A stretch of DNA of 64,000 bases from Halodesulfovibrio aestuarii DSM 17919 = ATCC 29578 (GTDB taxonomy: Bacteria > Desulfobacterota > Desulfovibrionia > Desulfovibrionales > Desulfovibrionaceae). The translations under genes were made by a program, and so were the position numbers. The notes under the pieces are model-generated. The model did not search any database and was not told where the DNA came from. It saw nothing but the letters and a program-made list of their open reading frames with translations. Numbering within the stretch: position 1 is the first letter of the stretch; the number at the start of each line of letters is the position of its first letter. Below, one piece after another: positions 1 to 9,333 of this stretch. The stretch is from NCBI RefSeq assembly GCF_000384815.1, contig NZ_ARQF01000018.1:124001-188000 (forward strand), in the 5' to 3' direction.

Positions 1-2
1 AG

Positions 3-677
3 AAAGATGTAGTTGAATCGATGACGCAACATAAGCACGATGACATGCAATATAAAATGATATCTGCTATGGAGCCTCGTTCGTATGTTTCTTTATTGGT
101 ACCTGCCCGTAATTCTCTGGGGCAGGCAGAGTTTTTTAGTGCCCCCGTTTGGACTGAGCAGGCGGCAGAAATTCCCGCACCCTTGACGCCAAGGGCAATG
201 GCGGAGCTGGCTAAACATATTATCGGGCAACGGTACGGCTGGGGCGGGTTATATTTAGACAGGGACTGCTCTTCTACTATTCGTGATCTTTTTATGGCGT
301 TTGGAGTGTGGTTACCACGTAACTCAGGCCCTCAGGCGGAAAGAGGTAAGAAAGTTATCTCGTTGAAAGGTCTGACTGCCAGTGAAAAGCGTGATGTGAT
401 TATTGAAAACGGCATCCCCTTTTTCTCCCTTATCGGCCTGAGAGGCCATATTGGGCTCTACTTAGGATATGAACCTGTGACTAAAATGCCATTTATGTTG
501 CACGACCTATGGGGAGTCCGCACATTTAATGCGGATCGTGAGAGCAGGGCGATTGTCGGTCGTATCTCCATCACAACGCTCAGGCCGGGTGAAGAACGGC
601 GGGATGTAAAGAAGGACTATTTCTATAGCAGGATCCTTAAGTTACAAATAAAACCCGGAATGTGGGAAAATAAATAA
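3..677 (+). CDS. NlpC/P60-family cell-wall peptidase, 5' end cut by window
   Basis: C-terminal part of a cysteine peptidase that cleaves peptide stems of murein, probably between gamma-D-Glu and the diamino acid. The frame is open to the window edge (codons for K-D-V-V-E-S precede the ATG at 21), so the true start lies outside and the ATG at 21 is internal. Counting from that ATG, the catalytic triad is visible: Cys83 in RDCSS, His143 in LRGHIGLYLG and His161 in HDLWG. The piece before the peptidase domain looks like the end of an SH3-like domain. This architecture is known in Desulfovibrio NlpC/P60 proteins of about 430 residues, so roughly half is missing. A terminator follows directly. Confidence 0.8.
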   Translation, partial: KDVVESMTQHKHDDMQYKMISAMEPRSYVSLLVPARNSLGQAEFFSAPVWTEQAAEIPAPLTPRAMAELAKHIIGQRYGWGGLYLDRDCSSTIRDLFMAFGVWLPRNSGPQAERGKKVISLKGLTASEKRDVIIENGIPFFSLIGLRGHIGLYLGYEPVTKMPFMLHDLWGVRTFNADRESRAIVGRISITTLRPGEERRDVKKDYFYSRILKLQIKPGMWENK

Positions 678-682
678 AAAGA

Positions 683-720
683 AGCCCCTGAGATAATTTA
701 AACTCAGGGGCTACATTTTT
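683..720. terminator. Bidirectional rho-independent terminator
   Basis: A 10-bp stem (AGCCCCTGAG at 683-692 with its complement at 703-712) is followed by a T-run on the plus strand and preceded by an A-run. It lies between the convergent peptidase and methyltransferase genes and can stop both. Confidence 0.85.
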
Positions 721-1363
721 AGCAGCTATACTTTGATCGGTGCGACGATTTTATCTCTGCTGTTTTGGTTAATACTGGAACAGGTTGCCTACACTGGTAG
801 AGAAAGGCAGGAGGGAAATTGTTCCAGACAATCCTGGATCTATCCACGTTGCAAAATGATTGTGCCAGTTGTTTGCGAAAAGCTGAAAAAGACGGAAGAA
901 CAGCACCGCAAACATAGGCGTATGTAATAAATGTACCATTGGGCTTCAGGCTTGTTCGTATTGCCTGTGTAAGTTCGCGCTGTTGTTTTGAAGAGAATGA
1001 TGCCCAAGGTAGTGACGAAATAATAACGTCTGCTTTGCCCACAGACCTTTGTCGTAATATGGTAGGAAGATTTTCCGCACAATCGAGTAAAAAGTAAGAA
1101 TGGGGATGTTGAGCCACAAGCATCTTATAAAGATGTGGATTCTTTTCGATGGAAATAAATTCTGCTCCATCTTTCAATGATCGTAAAAGATGTTTTGAGA
1201 GACTCCCTGTGCCAGCCCCAAGTTCTACCACAACATCAGCATTAGTGATTCGTTCGTTGCCAGCTATTTCCTTGCAAAGACTCGGACTGCTGGAACAAAC
1301 GGTACCAGTTGAAAATGGGTCGCGTATGAATTCTCGTAACATGCTCCAACGGGATGAACGCAT
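719..1363 (-). CDS. PmtA-like phospholipid N-methyltransferase family protein
   Basis: Small SAM-dependent methyltransferase of 214 residues. Motif I VVELGAGTG (about 45-53) binds SAM. The segment IISSLPWASF (about 114-123) and the NFPPAFLY block (about 182-189) match the pattern of the PmtA phosphatidylethanolamine N-methyltransferase family, whose members carry a SGLPW-like motif IV and a WRNLPPAFVY-like C-terminus. Lipid substrate is inferred from that family; rRNA dimethyltransferase KsgA shares motif I but lacks the C-terminal block. The gene stands alone, convergent with the peptidase gene. Confidence 0.7.
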   Translation of the reverse strand: MRSSRWSMLREFIRDPFSTGTVCSSSPSLCKEIAGNERITNADVVVELGAGTGSLSKHLLRSLKDGAEFISIEKNPHLYKMLVAQHPHSYFLLDCAENLPTILRQRSVGKADVIISSLPWASFSSKQQRELTQAIRTSLKPNGTFITYAYVCGAVLPSFSAFRKQLAQSFCNVDRSRIVWNNFPPAFLYQCRQPVPVLTKTAEIKSSHRSKYSC

Positions 1364-1959
1364 TTAATATCCTTTGCTTTTGCGACTGGCTGCATTTGTT
1401 TTCTTTGTGTCTTCGCTGAGGGAGGCGCAATCCCTTGATTATCAAGAAGACGCCCCTCCGACCGCGACTTATATTGCAGCCGTTATATAGTTCGAGTGAC
1501 AACCGTGCGGTAAGCATATTGTCTGCTATGGTAACAGCAAAAGAAGTACCGTTTGAATATAAATACAGGCTGGTTTGTCCTCATCTTTCGAATGTATTGA
1601 AATGACAACATGTTGTGTGTCAGGATTTTTTTTATCTGTTCTTTGAGGTGAAATACACATTCTCTGGACGTGATGTTACTTGCACAAAAAAAAGGGTAAT
1701 TTTTGTACATGACGTATAGAAATTATACGTTGCAGTGGACAAATATTTTTCTGAAAGCGTAGCCGCAGCGAGTATTATTTAAGAAGTATAGCTTCGCAGG
1801 TGTGAAGAGATGTTTTTCGTAAGGGAGCTGCCGTAGTGGGTGCCCCCTTGGAAAGATGTCGAATATCCATCGAAAGTCTCCCTATGTGTCTTACCAGTTG
1901 ACACCGCGCATTTTCCGGCTAGTCTGCAGAAGGCGACATTACGCCGGAGCAGAATTTGA
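1364..1959. other. Intergenic region with possible structured leader before mtaB
   Basis: No convincing gene is seen; the minus-strand frame across 1483-1710 has no family features. The part near mtaB can fold: AGGGAG (1822-1827) pairs with CTCCCT (1878-1883) around a GATG/CATC helix (1855-1858 with 1868-1871), and GTGTC (1886-1890) pairs with GACAC (1900-1904). No T-run follows and it matches no riboswitch consensus I can recall. It may be an RNA leader or just chance pairing. Confidence 0.25.
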
Positions 1960-3258
1960 ATGAGTGAATCATATACGTTTTACGCAGCAACATTGGGCTG
2001 CAAAATTAACCAGTACGAAACACAGGCATTGCGCGAAGTGTGGGTTGCTCGCGGTTTTTCAGAATTGGACTCTGCGGCAGGTGCTGATTTTATTCTCGTA
2101 AATTCCTGTGCTGTTACAGCTAAAGCTGTGAGTGACGTGCGTTCTACCGTACGCCAGTTGAACAGGGCGAACGAGGCTGCACAGATTGTAGTTACAGGTT
2201 GTGCTGCGCAGGTTATGGGTGATGAGCTTAAGGAACTTCCGGGGGTTACGCGTATTGTTCCACAGGACGCAAAAACCTCATTGAAGACATGGCCGGAATT
2301 GAAAGAGGGCATGACAGAACCGGAAAATGCATTCCCTGATTTTGCTGTAACGAACTATAATCGTGCTCGCGCTGTGGTAAAAGTGCAGGACGGCTGTTCG
2401 CACCGTTGTACATATTGTATCGTGCCGCTCACCCGTGGGCGTTCGCGTTCCCGTAGTATTGCGGATATTATTACAGAAGCTCGTACGCTTCTGGAGTCAG
2501 GTTTCAGAGAGCTCATCCTTTCTGGTGTAAACTTGCGCCAATTTGGACGTGATCTTGATGGTACTCCGGATTTTTGGGATTTGATCGACGAATTAGAAAA
2601 TGCACTAGGCAAAAAATGGGGCGGTAAGGCTCGCTTTAGAATCTCTTCTTTGGAACCTGGACAGCTTGGCTCAAAGGCTCTTGAAGTATTGTCGCGTAGT
2701 GCCATGATTGCACCTCAGCTTCATATTTCGTTGCAGTCCGGTAGCGATTCTGTTTTGAAGCGTATGGGACGCGGTCATTATAAAACGGCACCGCTTCTGG
2801 ATTTTCTGGAGAAACTGCATGATGTATGGCCGACATACGGGCTTGGAGCAGATATTTTGATGGGGTTTCCCGGTGAAACTGAAGAAGAATTTCAGGAAAC
2901 TATGGCATACGTTAAGGCTGCGCCGTTTACATATGCCCATGTATTCCCATACTCAATCCGTCCCGGGACTGCCGCTGCGACCATGTCTGGCCAACTTCAA
3001 AAAAAGGTAAAAAAAGAGCGCGCAAAAGCTGTGCGTGATTTGATCGTTGAGAAGAAACAGGCATTTTTACAGAAGTTAATTGATGAAAAGTTGCCTCTGC
3101 ATATAGTGTTGCAATCAGCGGAAGAAAAGAAAGGCGTTTCTCAATTCTATACCGAATGTTATTTTGATACTCTTCCGTTTGGCGCCGGGCTGCGAAATCT
3201 TTGTACCGGCACAGCTGTAGAATCTGAAAAAAATGGATTGCGGGTTATCTCGGAATAA
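1960..3258 (+). CDS. mtaB: tRNA (t6A37) methylthiotransferase MtaB
   Basis: Radical-SAM enzyme that adds a methylthio group to t6A at position 37 of ANN-decoding tRNAs. The N-terminal UPF0004 domain carries Cys14 (LGCKINQYE), Cys50 (NSCAVT) and Cys81 (TGCAAQ), which hold the auxiliary iron-sulfur cluster. The radical-SAM triad is Cys146, Cys150 and Cys153 (CSHRCTYC). CKINQYET and the PLTRGRSRSR stretch distinguish it from MiaB. At 432 residues it has family length, with a TRAM-like tail. Start ATG 1960 has a modest GGAG about 10 nt upstream. It is a single-gene unit ending in a terminator. Confidence 0.92.
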   Translation: MSESYTFYAATLGCKINQYETQALREVWVARGFSELDSAAGADFILVNSCAVTAKAVSDVRSTVRQLNRANEAAQIVVTGCAAQVMGDELKELPGVTRIVPQDAKTSLKTWPELKEGMTEPENAFPDFAVTNYNRARAVVKVQDGCSHRCTYCIVPLTRGRSRSRSIADIITEARTLLESGFRELILSGVNLRQFGRDLDGTPDFWDLIDELENALGKKWGGKARFRISSLEPGQLGSKALEVLSRSAMIAPQLHISLQSGSDSVLKRMGRGHYKTAPLLDFLEKLHDVWPTYGLGADILMGFPGETEEEFQETMAYVKAAPFTYAHVFPYSIRPGTAAATMSGQLQKKVKKERAKAVRDLIVEKKQAFLQKLIDEKLPLHIVLQSAEEKKGVSQFYTECYFDTLPFGAGLRNLCTGTAVESEKNGLRVISE

Positions 3259-3264
3259 AAAAAA

Positions 3265-3296
3265 AGCAGCTGGGTTTGTACTCAGCTGCTTTTTTC
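3265..3296 (+). terminator. Rho-independent terminator of mtaB
   Basis: An 8-bp stem (AGCAGCTG at 3265-3272, CAGCTGCT at 3283-3290) is followed by six Ts and preceded by an A-run. Confidence 0.9.
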
Positions 3297-3522
3297 TATC
3301 TTATTATTTTTCCACGCACTCATGCGGTTATATTCCGAAAAGTGACAACTCTATGTTATAACATGGCTTGAATAAAGAATGGATGTAGAGTAGGTAGCGT
3401 GGAGCGCCGTAGCAAGCTACTTGTTGCGGCCATTCCCATATGCAGGAGATATCTCTTGCATGCGATAAAACCTTTATGCCCTGCAGTGTTAACGCAGGGC
3501 TTTGACATATAGAGAGGAACGT
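3297..3522 (+). promoter_or_regulatory. Leader region of the yicC operon with two inverted repeats
   Basis: This stretch has no gene. It holds a near-perfect inverted repeat at 3441-3460 (TGCAGGAGAT/ATCTCTTGCA, one wobble) and a hairpin at 3478-3500 (GCCCTGC paired with GCAGGGC) followed by TTT. The second hairpin lies just ahead of the yicC ribosome binding site and could attenuate transcription. Function is inferred from position only. Confidence 0.35.
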
Positions 3523-4404
3523 ATGCTTAAAAGCATGACAGGATATGGTCGTTGTACTCACGAAGGCGACGGCTTCACCATGACTTGGGAAGTCCGCAGC
3601 GTTAACAGCCGCCACCTTGATCTCAAATGGCGTCTTCCAATGCTGGCGCGCTCTCTTGAGACCCGTTTTGAAAAGACGGTACGTAAGTTCGGCCAGCGCG
3701 GGCGTGTAGAAATTACTCTTAATTTGCAGATTCAGCGTGCAGAATTACAGGCTGTGTCGTTTAACAACGCTCAGGCTTCTGCAATGCTTGATGAACTTGC
3801 AAAGTTTGCAAATGAACGTGGTGATGACTTTGCTCCGGACTACACTCGTATGCTTGGCATGTCTTTCCTGTGGGAAGACAGCAATAAAGAGCCGGAAAAA
3901 GAATTTGCCCAGACGCTTGTAGAAGGCCTTGAGCTTGCTCTTGCTGATTGGAACGAAGCACGCGCAACCGAAGCAACTGCACTTTCAGCAGACATGCTTG
4001 AACGTACAGGACGCATGCGCGACTGGGTCGAAACTATTACTGAACGTGCACCGCAGATTAAAGAAGAACGCTTTGCTACTCTGCGTGACCGCCTTACAGA
4101 AGTGCTTGCTCGTGTTGAATCCGAACTGGAAGAACAGCGTTTCTTACAGGAAATCACTGTACTGTCCGATAAGCTTGATGTGAGTGAAGAAATTACCCGC
4201 CTTAATGCTCATCTAGAGCGTCTTGAAGAGCTTATTAAAGGCGGTGGTGAAGCAGGCAAACGTCTTGATTTTACGCTGCAGGAATGTTTCCGCGAAGTGA
4301 ACACCTGTGGTAACAAAATTCAGGATCAGCATATTGCCCGTATCATCGTTGATTTCAAGAACGAGCTCGAAAAATGCCGGGAACAGGTACAGAATCTGGA
4401 GTAG
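3523..4404 (+). CDS. yicC: YicC/YloC-family endoribonuclease
   Basis: 293-residue YicC-family protein; members are reported endoribonucleases involved in RNA turnover. The start KSMTGYGR and the glutamate-rich C-terminal DUF1732 segment (EEQRFLQEITVLSDKLDVSEE, then the ending QVQNLE) are diagnostic. An upstream in-frame TTG at 3502 exists, but the ATG at 3523 has GAGG 6 nt before it and fits family length. It opens the operon yicC-remA-gmk-pyrF-TPR, an order close to yloC-remA-gmk of Firmicutes. Confidence 0.9.
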   Translation: MLKSMTGYGRCTHEGDGFTMTWEVRSVNSRHLDLKWRLPMLARSLETRFEKTVRKFGQRGRVEITLNLQIQRAELQAVSFNNAQASAMLDELAKFANERGDDFAPDYTRMLGMSFLWEDSNKEPEKEFAQTLVEGLELALADWNEARATEATALSADMLERTGRMRDWVETITERAPQIKEERFATLRDRLTEVLARVESELEEQRFLQEITVLSDKLDVSEEITRLNAHLERLEELIKGGGEAGKRLDFTLQECFREVNTCGNKIQDQHIARIIVDFKNELEKCREQVQNLE

Positions 4405-4407
4405 CGT

Positions 4408-4662
4408 ATGAAAAGCAGTAAGCTGCTTAACATCGGCTTTGGTAATTATGTCGTGCATCACCGTGTTGTAAGCATTGTTACGCCCACGTCTTCTCCTATG
4501 CGTCGCGTGCGCGAAGATGCGCGTAACGAAGGGCGGCTTGTAGATGCCACTCAGGGAAGAAAAACTCGATCAATAATTATCACAGATTCAAATCACGTTA
4601 TTTTATCTGCCATTCAGGCTGAAACTATTAGTCAGCGTTTCCTACAGGAGGATAACGACTAA
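4408..4662 (+). CDS. remA: RemA-like DUF370 regulator
   Basis: 84-residue DUF370 (UPF0296) protein. [11 protein letters not shown] at the N-terminus, then the [16 protein letters not shown] core and [15 protein letters not shown] are family hallmarks. In Bacillus subtilis RemA is a DNA-binding activator of matrix genes that forms an oligomeric ring; the function here is not known. It starts 4 nt after yicC and its stop shares one base with the gmk start, so the three genes are translationally close. The link to gmk suggests a role tied to nucleotide signalling, which is inference. Confidence 0.85.
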   Translation: MKSSKLLNIGFGNYVVHHRVVSIVTPTSSPMRRVREDARNEGRLVDATQGRKTRSIIITDSNHVILSAIQAETISQRFLQEDND

Positions 4663-5321
4663 TGACTCTTGATATTTCCGGCAACGATTCTTCTAATTTT
4701 GACATTACTGACCGCCGGGGGATTGTTTTGGTGTTATGTGCACCTTCCGGAACAGGTAAAACTACTTTAACAAAGCGTTTGTTGAAAGAATTTCCACGAT
4801 TTTCTTTTTCTATTTCATATACAACCCGTCAGCCACGTGAAGGTGAAATAAACGGGAAAGACTACTATTTCGTTTCTGAAGAAGAGTTTTCTAAAAAACG
4901 TGACGCTGGATTTTTTGCAGAGTGGGCTGAAGTGCACGGCAAATTTTATGGCACGCCTAAAGAGGCGACGTTGGAGATGCTCAGGCATGGTAACGACATT
5001 ATTTTTGACATCGATGTGCAGGGGGCAAGCCAGCTTTACGGTAACTTAAAGCAGGGCTGCTATGTATTTATTCTGCCACCTTCCCGCGATGAATTGGAAA
5101 AGCGTTTGCGTGGTCGTGGAACAGACGACGAACAGACTATTATGCGCCGTGTTGCGAATGCTCAAAAAGAGCTTGAGCAGGCACATTGGTTCAACGCTTG
5201 GATTGTTAATGACGATTTAGATAAAGCATACGACCAGCTGCGCAGTGCATATATCGCTGCAACCTTGTCACCTCAAAGCTCACCGGATCTTGTAGATTCT
5301 ATTATGGAAGATTGGAAATAG
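4662..5321 (+). CDS. gmk: Guanylate kinase
   Basis: Converts GMP to GDP with ATP. The P-loop APSGTGKTT is at about 27-35, followed by the GMP-binding block [21 protein letters not shown] and the FDIDVQGA motif. Length (219) is typical with a 20-residue N-terminal extension; the ATG at 4662 has a strong AGGAGG (4647-4652) inside remA. An internal start nearer the P-loop cannot be excluded. Confidence 0.95.
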   Translation: MTLDISGNDSSNFDITDRRGIVLVLCAPSGTGKTTLTKRLLKEFPRFSFSISYTTRQPREGEINGKDYYFVSEEEFSKKRDAGFFAEWAEVHGKFYGTPKEATLEMLRHGNDIIFDIDVQGASQLYGNLKQGCYVFILPPSRDELEKRLRGRGTDDEQTIMRRVANAQKELEQAHWFNAWIVNDDLDKAYDQLRSAYIAATLSPQSSPDLVDSIMEDWK

Positions 5322-5322
5322 C

Positions 5323-6018
5323 ATGGCAAATCTTGTTATTGCGCTTGATTACCCGGATAAGGCAGGGGCGCTGGCGATGGCTAAGATGCTCAAAGGGGCT
5401 GATGTCTGGGTAAAAGTGGGGTTGGAACTTTTTACAGCCGCTGGCCCCGAGATTATTGGTGAACTAAAAGAAATGGGATTCAAGGTCTTTCTAGATATGA
5501 AGTTCTTTGATATCCCAAATACAGTTCAAGGTGCGGTACGCTCCAGCGTGCGTCACGGTGTGGACATGGTAAATATTCATCTGATGGGCGGAGAGCGTAT
5601 GGCTCGTGCTGCTGTAGCAGGACTTGCTGAAGGTTCTGCAGATTCAGGTGTGTCACCAATTTTACTTGGCGTCACAGTGCTTACCTCAATGTCGCAGGAA
5701 GATTTGCCTAAAGGAATGACTACATCACTTGAAGATACTGTTCTTTCATTTGCCACCTCCGGCAAAGAGTGGGGTATTCACGGTGTTGTCTGTTCCGGCT
5801 TTGAGGTTGATACAATCAAAAAGTCTTGCGGGAACGATTTCCTCTGCTTGACTCCGGGGATCCGTCCGGTTTCCCTTGGTGATGACCAGAGACGTACTAT
5901 GACTCCGGCACAGGCTGTGGAGGCCGGATCAGATTATCTGGTTGTAGGACGTCCCGTAACCGGCGCCGATTCTCCGTTGCACGCTGCACAGGAGATTTTG
6001 GAGGCCATGAAGATTTAA
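5323..6018 (+). CDS. pyrF: Orotidine 5'-phosphate decarboxylase
   Basis: Last step of UMP synthesis. The catalytic array is complete: Asp9 (IALDYPD), Lys31 (VKVGLE), and the D58-x-K60-x-x-D63 motif in [11 protein letters not shown]. The phosphate-binding end TPGIRP and LVVGRPVT is present. At 231 residues it has normal length for the short PyrF group. It begins one base after the gmk stop, so it is coexpressed; pairing of a guanine and a pyrimidine nucleotide enzyme in one transcript fits nucleotide supply. Confidence 0.95.
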   Translation: MANLVIALDYPDKAGALAMAKMLKGADVWVKVGLELFTAAGPEIIGELKEMGFKVFLDMKFFDIPNTVQGAVRSSVRHGVDMVNIHLMGGERMARAAVAGLAEGSADSGVSPILLGVTVLTSMSQEDLPKGMTTSLEDTVLSFATSGKEWGIHGVVCSGFEVDTIKKSCGNDFLCLTPGIRPVSLGDDQRRTMTPAQAVEAGSDYLVVGRPVTGADSPLHAAQEILEAMKI

Positions 6019-6050
6019 CTCTAGTTGCTGCTGGATTTGAGGAGGTTGAT

Positions 6051-6989
6051 GTGGAATTACATGAAGGGGCTTCGAATGAAGACAGGAAGCCTATCAAAGG
6101 CATCTTTTCCACACAGGAAGTGAAGCAGGTTGATACCGGAACTGGTGTTCGTAAGTCTGTGCAGAAAACCTTCTGGTTTGTGGAAGAGGTGGATGGAAAA
6201 GTTGAAGTTCAACCTCTAAACTCGAACTATATCCCAGCTGGTAAAAAACGCTTTATAACCGTTGAAGATGTTATTCGTCGTTTTCAGCCGGAACCTGAAT
6301 TTTATGTAAGTACAGTGTTTCCGAAAATGCAGGAGCTTGCCGATACTGTTGATCGTGCAGACGCACATAGAAGTAGCGGCGAGAATTTTACTGCAGAATT
6401 TGAATACGGCAACGCGCTTCAGGTCGATGAAGAAAACGTGCGTGCCAACTTTGGCCTTGGTCTTACCTATCTTGACCGTGGTGAAACCAGCAAAGCTAAT
6501 AATATCTTCGAGCGCCTTGTTAAATTGGATGCTGCTTTTGAAACAAAGCATAAACATTTGTTCAATGAATTCGGCATTAGTCTTCGCAAGAATAAAATGA
6601 CAAAACAGGCTCTTGAATATTATGACAGAGCTCTTGAGTTGTCCGGTGGTGATGATCATCTGTTCTACAATATTGCCCGTGCGCATTTTGAAAAGAAAGA
6701 CTACGCAAAGTGTGTGGACTTTCTTTTGAAAGCTGTTAACAGCAATCCCGATTTCGAAGTAGTTCTAAAGTTTTTTGTATGGCTGCTTGATAAGGGACTA
6801 GTGCCCGAAGCGCGTCTTAGTGAGGTGCGCACCGTAGTGCGTTCTGCAGAGATTGTGGCTAATAGGAAAGAAGCAGTTGCTGAGGCCGTAGGCGATGGCA
6901 TCCAGCTTGAGCAGCGCAGCGCAGATGAAAGCACCCCTGTTGTTGAAAAAGTTATCGATGATGACGATGACGACCTGCTTTTGCAGTAG
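6051..6989 (+). CDS. TPR-repeat protein with acidic tail
   Basis: 312-residue cytoplasmic protein, no signal peptide. The region about 110-240 holds tetratricopeptide repeats (for example NALQVDEENVRANFGLGLTY and the EYYDRALELSGGDDHLFYNIA type). The N-terminal 80 residues (with EEVDGKVEVQPLN) form a separate domain I do not recognise, and the C-terminus ends in a run of aspartates. I chose GTG 6051 because GGAGG (6041-6045) sits 5 nt upstream. It is last in the yicC-pyrF operon. A scaffold role is inferred; the partner is unknown. Confidence 0.75.
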   Translation: MELHEGASNEDRKPIKGIFSTQEVKQVDTGTGVRKSVQKTFWFVEEVDGKVEVQPLNSNYIPAGKKRFITVEDVIRRFQPEPEFYVSTVFPKMQELADTVDRADAHRSSGENFTAEFEYGNALQVDEENVRANFGLGLTYLDRGETSKANNIFERLVKLDAAFETKHKHLFNEFGISLRKNKMTKQALEYYDRALELSGGDDHLFYNIARAHFEKKDYAKCVDFLLKAVNSNPDFEVVLKFFVWLLDKGLVPEARLSEVRTVVRSAEIVANRKEAVAEAVGDGIQLEQRSADESTPVVEKVIDDDDDDLLLQ

Positions 6990-7027
6990 CATTCACCTAT
7001 TGTACAGTTAAGTGTTAGTATTATATG

Positions 7028-7062
7028 GCAGGGGATTACATGCGTAATTCCCTGCTTTTACT
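7028..7062 (+). terminator. Terminator of the yicC-TPR operon
   Basis: A 12-bp stem, GCAGGGGATTAC (7028-7039) with GTAATTCCCTGC (7044-7055), one wobble pair, is followed by TTTT. Confidence 0.85.
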
Positions 7063-7103
7063 GTTTTTGAACAGATATTTTTTGGTACCGTACAGGAGTT
7101 GTT

Positions 7104-8813
7104 TTGGCTAAAAATTGGGTACAACGAGAAGGCAAAAGCGCACCTTCCGAGTTAGCTGGATGGGCTGAAGAGCTTGAAATTTCAAAGACACTTATTGACA
7201 TCCTTTGGCAGCGCGGATTGCACTCTCCTGAAGAGATGCAGCAGTATCTTTCTCCTGGGCTTAAATATCTTGAGCCGCTCAGTAAATGGCCGGGATTAGA
7301 AGAGAGCGCTTCTGTACTTGCCGAAGCTCTTCTTGCCGGTAAAAAAATGGCCGTGTGGGGAGACTATGATGTTGATGGTGTCACTTCCTCGGCCGTGGTC
7401 ACGCAGCTTATACAAGAACATGGATATGAGATTGTCCAGCACCTTCCAAACCGCATGGAGGAAGGGTACGGCCTTAATGAGGTCTGGATTGAACGTCTCG
7501 CAAATGAAGGTGTCCAATTACTACTCACCGTCGACTGCGGTATCACAGATTTTGCCCCGATTGCGAAAGCTCGAGAACTCGGCATGACTGTTGTAATCTC
7601 CGATCATCATCTACCGGCTGAAACTTTGCCGGATGCACACGCTGTCTGCAACCCGAAACTTGGTGAATGCCCTTGTCCGCACCTCGCCGGTGTCGGAGTT
7701 GCATTTTTTCTAATGTGCGCCCTTAATGTTCGTCTTGCTGCAGCTACCGGTAAAAAGGCAGATGTGAAAGAACTACTCGACTTGGTAGCACTTGGAACCA
7801 TTGCAGACGTGGTCAGCCTTTCCGGTCAGAATAGAGTACTCGTAAAAAACGGGCTGCTTAAGATTAAAGAAGCTCGACGTCCCGGTATCGCGGCATTGAA
7901 AGAAGTTTCCGGCTATGCAGCCGGTGGTGCTGTGGAGGCTGGTCAGGTAGCTTTTGGACTGGCGCCGCGTATTAATGCTGCCGGACGTATGGGCAAGGCT
8001 GATATTGCTCTTGAAATGCTGCTTACTGATGACTATGAACGTTCCCGCCAGCTCGCACGTGAACTGGATGTGATGAATGAAGAGCGTAAAAATGAAGAAG
8101 AGCGTATTCTGGACGCTGCCATGAAACAGGCAGAGGCTCAGTCAGACCAAATGGGACTCGTTCTCTACGGTGATGACTGGCACTCCGGTGTTATCGGCAT
8201 CGTGGCTTCACGTGTGGTTGAAAGGTTTTATAAACCGACGCTGATTCTTTGCAGCGACGGGGAGAAAGTGAAAGGGTCTGGGCGGTCTATCAGCGAATTT
8301 CATCTGCATGAAGGATTGTGCCGTTGTAAGGATCTATTACTTGGTTTCGGTGGGCATAGGTTGGCTGCAGGCATGTCTCTTGAAAAAGAGAATCTTGAAG
8401 AGTTACGAACCCGCTTCAACGAGGTTGTTATTGAGGCGGTCGGTGATAAGCCGTTAACTGCTACATTAAAATTCGATGCGCCAATGGGCTTTAATCTTGC
8501 GGCGGACTTTACGTTTTTGAAAGAACTGGAGTTATTGCAGCCATTCGGCATGGGGAACAGCGAGCCTGTGTTTAAGTCGCCTGTCCTTTTGCTAAAATCC
8601 CGTCGTATCTTCGCGCGTAAACACCTGAAGCTGGAGTTGCTTGATATGGATTCCGGTATTACTTTGCATGCTAAGGCATGGAGAATGGTAGATGATATTC
8701 TGCCATCTATGGAGGGAAGAAAGCTGAGGCTTGCTTACTCTCCGCGGATTGACCGGTATAATGGCAGCGCCAGTGTTGATTTGAAAATAAAAGATTGGGA
8801 ATTTTTGCCGTAG
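7104..8813 (+). CDS. recJ: Single-stranded-DNA exonuclease RecJ
   Basis: 5'-3' ssDNA exonuclease of the DHH phosphoesterase family, used in recombination and mismatch repair. Metal-binding motifs are GDYDVDG (about 86-92), VDCG (143-146) and DHH (167-169); the DHHA1 motif FGGHRLAAG and a C-terminal OB-like domain (LLQPFGMGNSEPVF onward) follow. Length 569 is normal. The start is TTG 7104 with CAGGAG 5 nt upstream; no better in-frame ATG lies nearby. It is transcribed alone between two terminators. Confidence 0.95.
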   Translation: MAKNWVQREGKSAPSELAGWAEELEISKTLIDILWQRGLHSPEEMQQYLSPGLKYLEPLSKWPGLEESASVLAEALLAGKKMAVWGDYDVDGVTSSAVVTQLIQEHGYEIVQHLPNRMEEGYGLNEVWIERLANEGVQLLLTVDCGITDFAPIAKARELGMTVVISDHHLPAETLPDAHAVCNPKLGECPCPHLAGVGVAFFLMCALNVRLAAATGKKADVKELLDLVALGTIADVVSLSGQNRVLVKNGLLKIKEARRPGIAALKEVSGYAAGGAVEAGQVAFGLAPRINAAGRMGKADIALEMLLTDDYERSRQLARELDVMNEERKNEEERILDAAMKQAEAQSDQMGLVLYGDDWHSGVIGIVASRVVERFYKPTLILCSDGEKVKGSGRSISEFHLHEGLCRCKDLLLGFGGHRLAAGMSLEKENLEELRTRFNEVVIEAVGDKPLTATLKFDAPMGFNLAADFTFLKELELLQPFGMGNSEPVFKSPVLLLKSRRIFARKHLKLELLDMDSGITLHAKAWRMVDDILPSMEGRKLRLAYSPRIDRYNGSASVDLKIKDWEFLP

Positions 8814-8821
8814 ATGTAAAA

Positions 8822-8856
8822 ATACCCTGACGCCATTGGTGTCAGGGTATTTTTTC
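8822..8856 (+). terminator. Terminator of recJ
   Basis: Stem ATACCCTGAC (8822-8831) pairs with GTCAGGGTAT (8841-8850), extended by CGCC/GGTG inside, followed by a T-run. Confidence 0.9.
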
Positions 8857-8923
8857 GCATAGAGAAGTGAATCTCGAATGTGGGTTGTCTTATGCGTTAG
8901 TATCGTTGTGCAGATGCATAAGG

Positions 8924-9223
8924 CTATGCAAACGGATTGAAACCGTTGGATGCAGGTTTTACTTCATATGGTGTCGTATTACCTTTCTGAATTTCTTCAA
9001 GAGCTTCAGCAAGTCTGTCAGGGCAGGATGTATTTTTAGTGCCGCAAAGGGTACCTTTAAGAAGGGGAATAATGTCTTGGACGGCTTTGCCTTCAAGTAG
9101 TTTACTTATTGCGGAAAGGGAGCCTGGACAGCCTTTTATAAATTTTACATCGTGGATGACGCCATCAGTAACGTCGAACAGAATCTGCTTGGCGCAGACG
9201 CCGGTTGGAACAAAAGAATACAT
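8924..9223 (-). CDS. TSCPD-domain protein
   Basis: 99-residue protein of the TSCPD family, a domain also found at the C-terminus of some ribonucleotide reductases. Four cysteines are conserved as expected: Cys10 (PTGVCAKQI), Cys32 (KGCPGSL), Cys60 (TLCGTKNTSC) and Cys67, with the name-giving TSCPD at 66-69. They probably bind metal. The stand-alone form is uncharacterised. It is divergent from the Smr gene. Confidence 0.85.
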   Translation of the reverse strand: MYSFVPTGVCAKQILFDVTDGVIHDVKFIKGCPGSLSAISKLLEGKAVQDIIPLLKGTLCGTKNTSCPDRLAEALEEIQKGNTTPYEVKPASNGFNPFA

Positions 9224-9267
9224 TAGCAGCTCCTTATTTTTGCTCGACGGTTATAAGAGTACTGCGG

Positions 9268-9288
9268 CACCCTTGTAAAGGGTGTTTT
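9268..9288 (+). terminator. Short hairpin with T-run between divergent genes
   Basis: CACCCTT (9268-9274) pairs with AAGGGTG (9278-9284), loop GTA, followed by TTTT on the plus strand. It lies in the 5' region of the TSCPD gene, where no plus-strand gene needs a terminator, so an operator or RNA structure is equally possible. Confidence 0.35.
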
Positions 9289-9333
9289 GCAATAGTAATT
9301 ATTTTTGATAACGCGCAGTGAAGGTATATAAAT

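Noticed and set aside
21-677. ATG at 21 as true start of the NlpC/P60 gene
   Set aside because: The frame is open to the window edge and the protein would lack the N-terminal domains usual in the family, so the gene is treated as cut.
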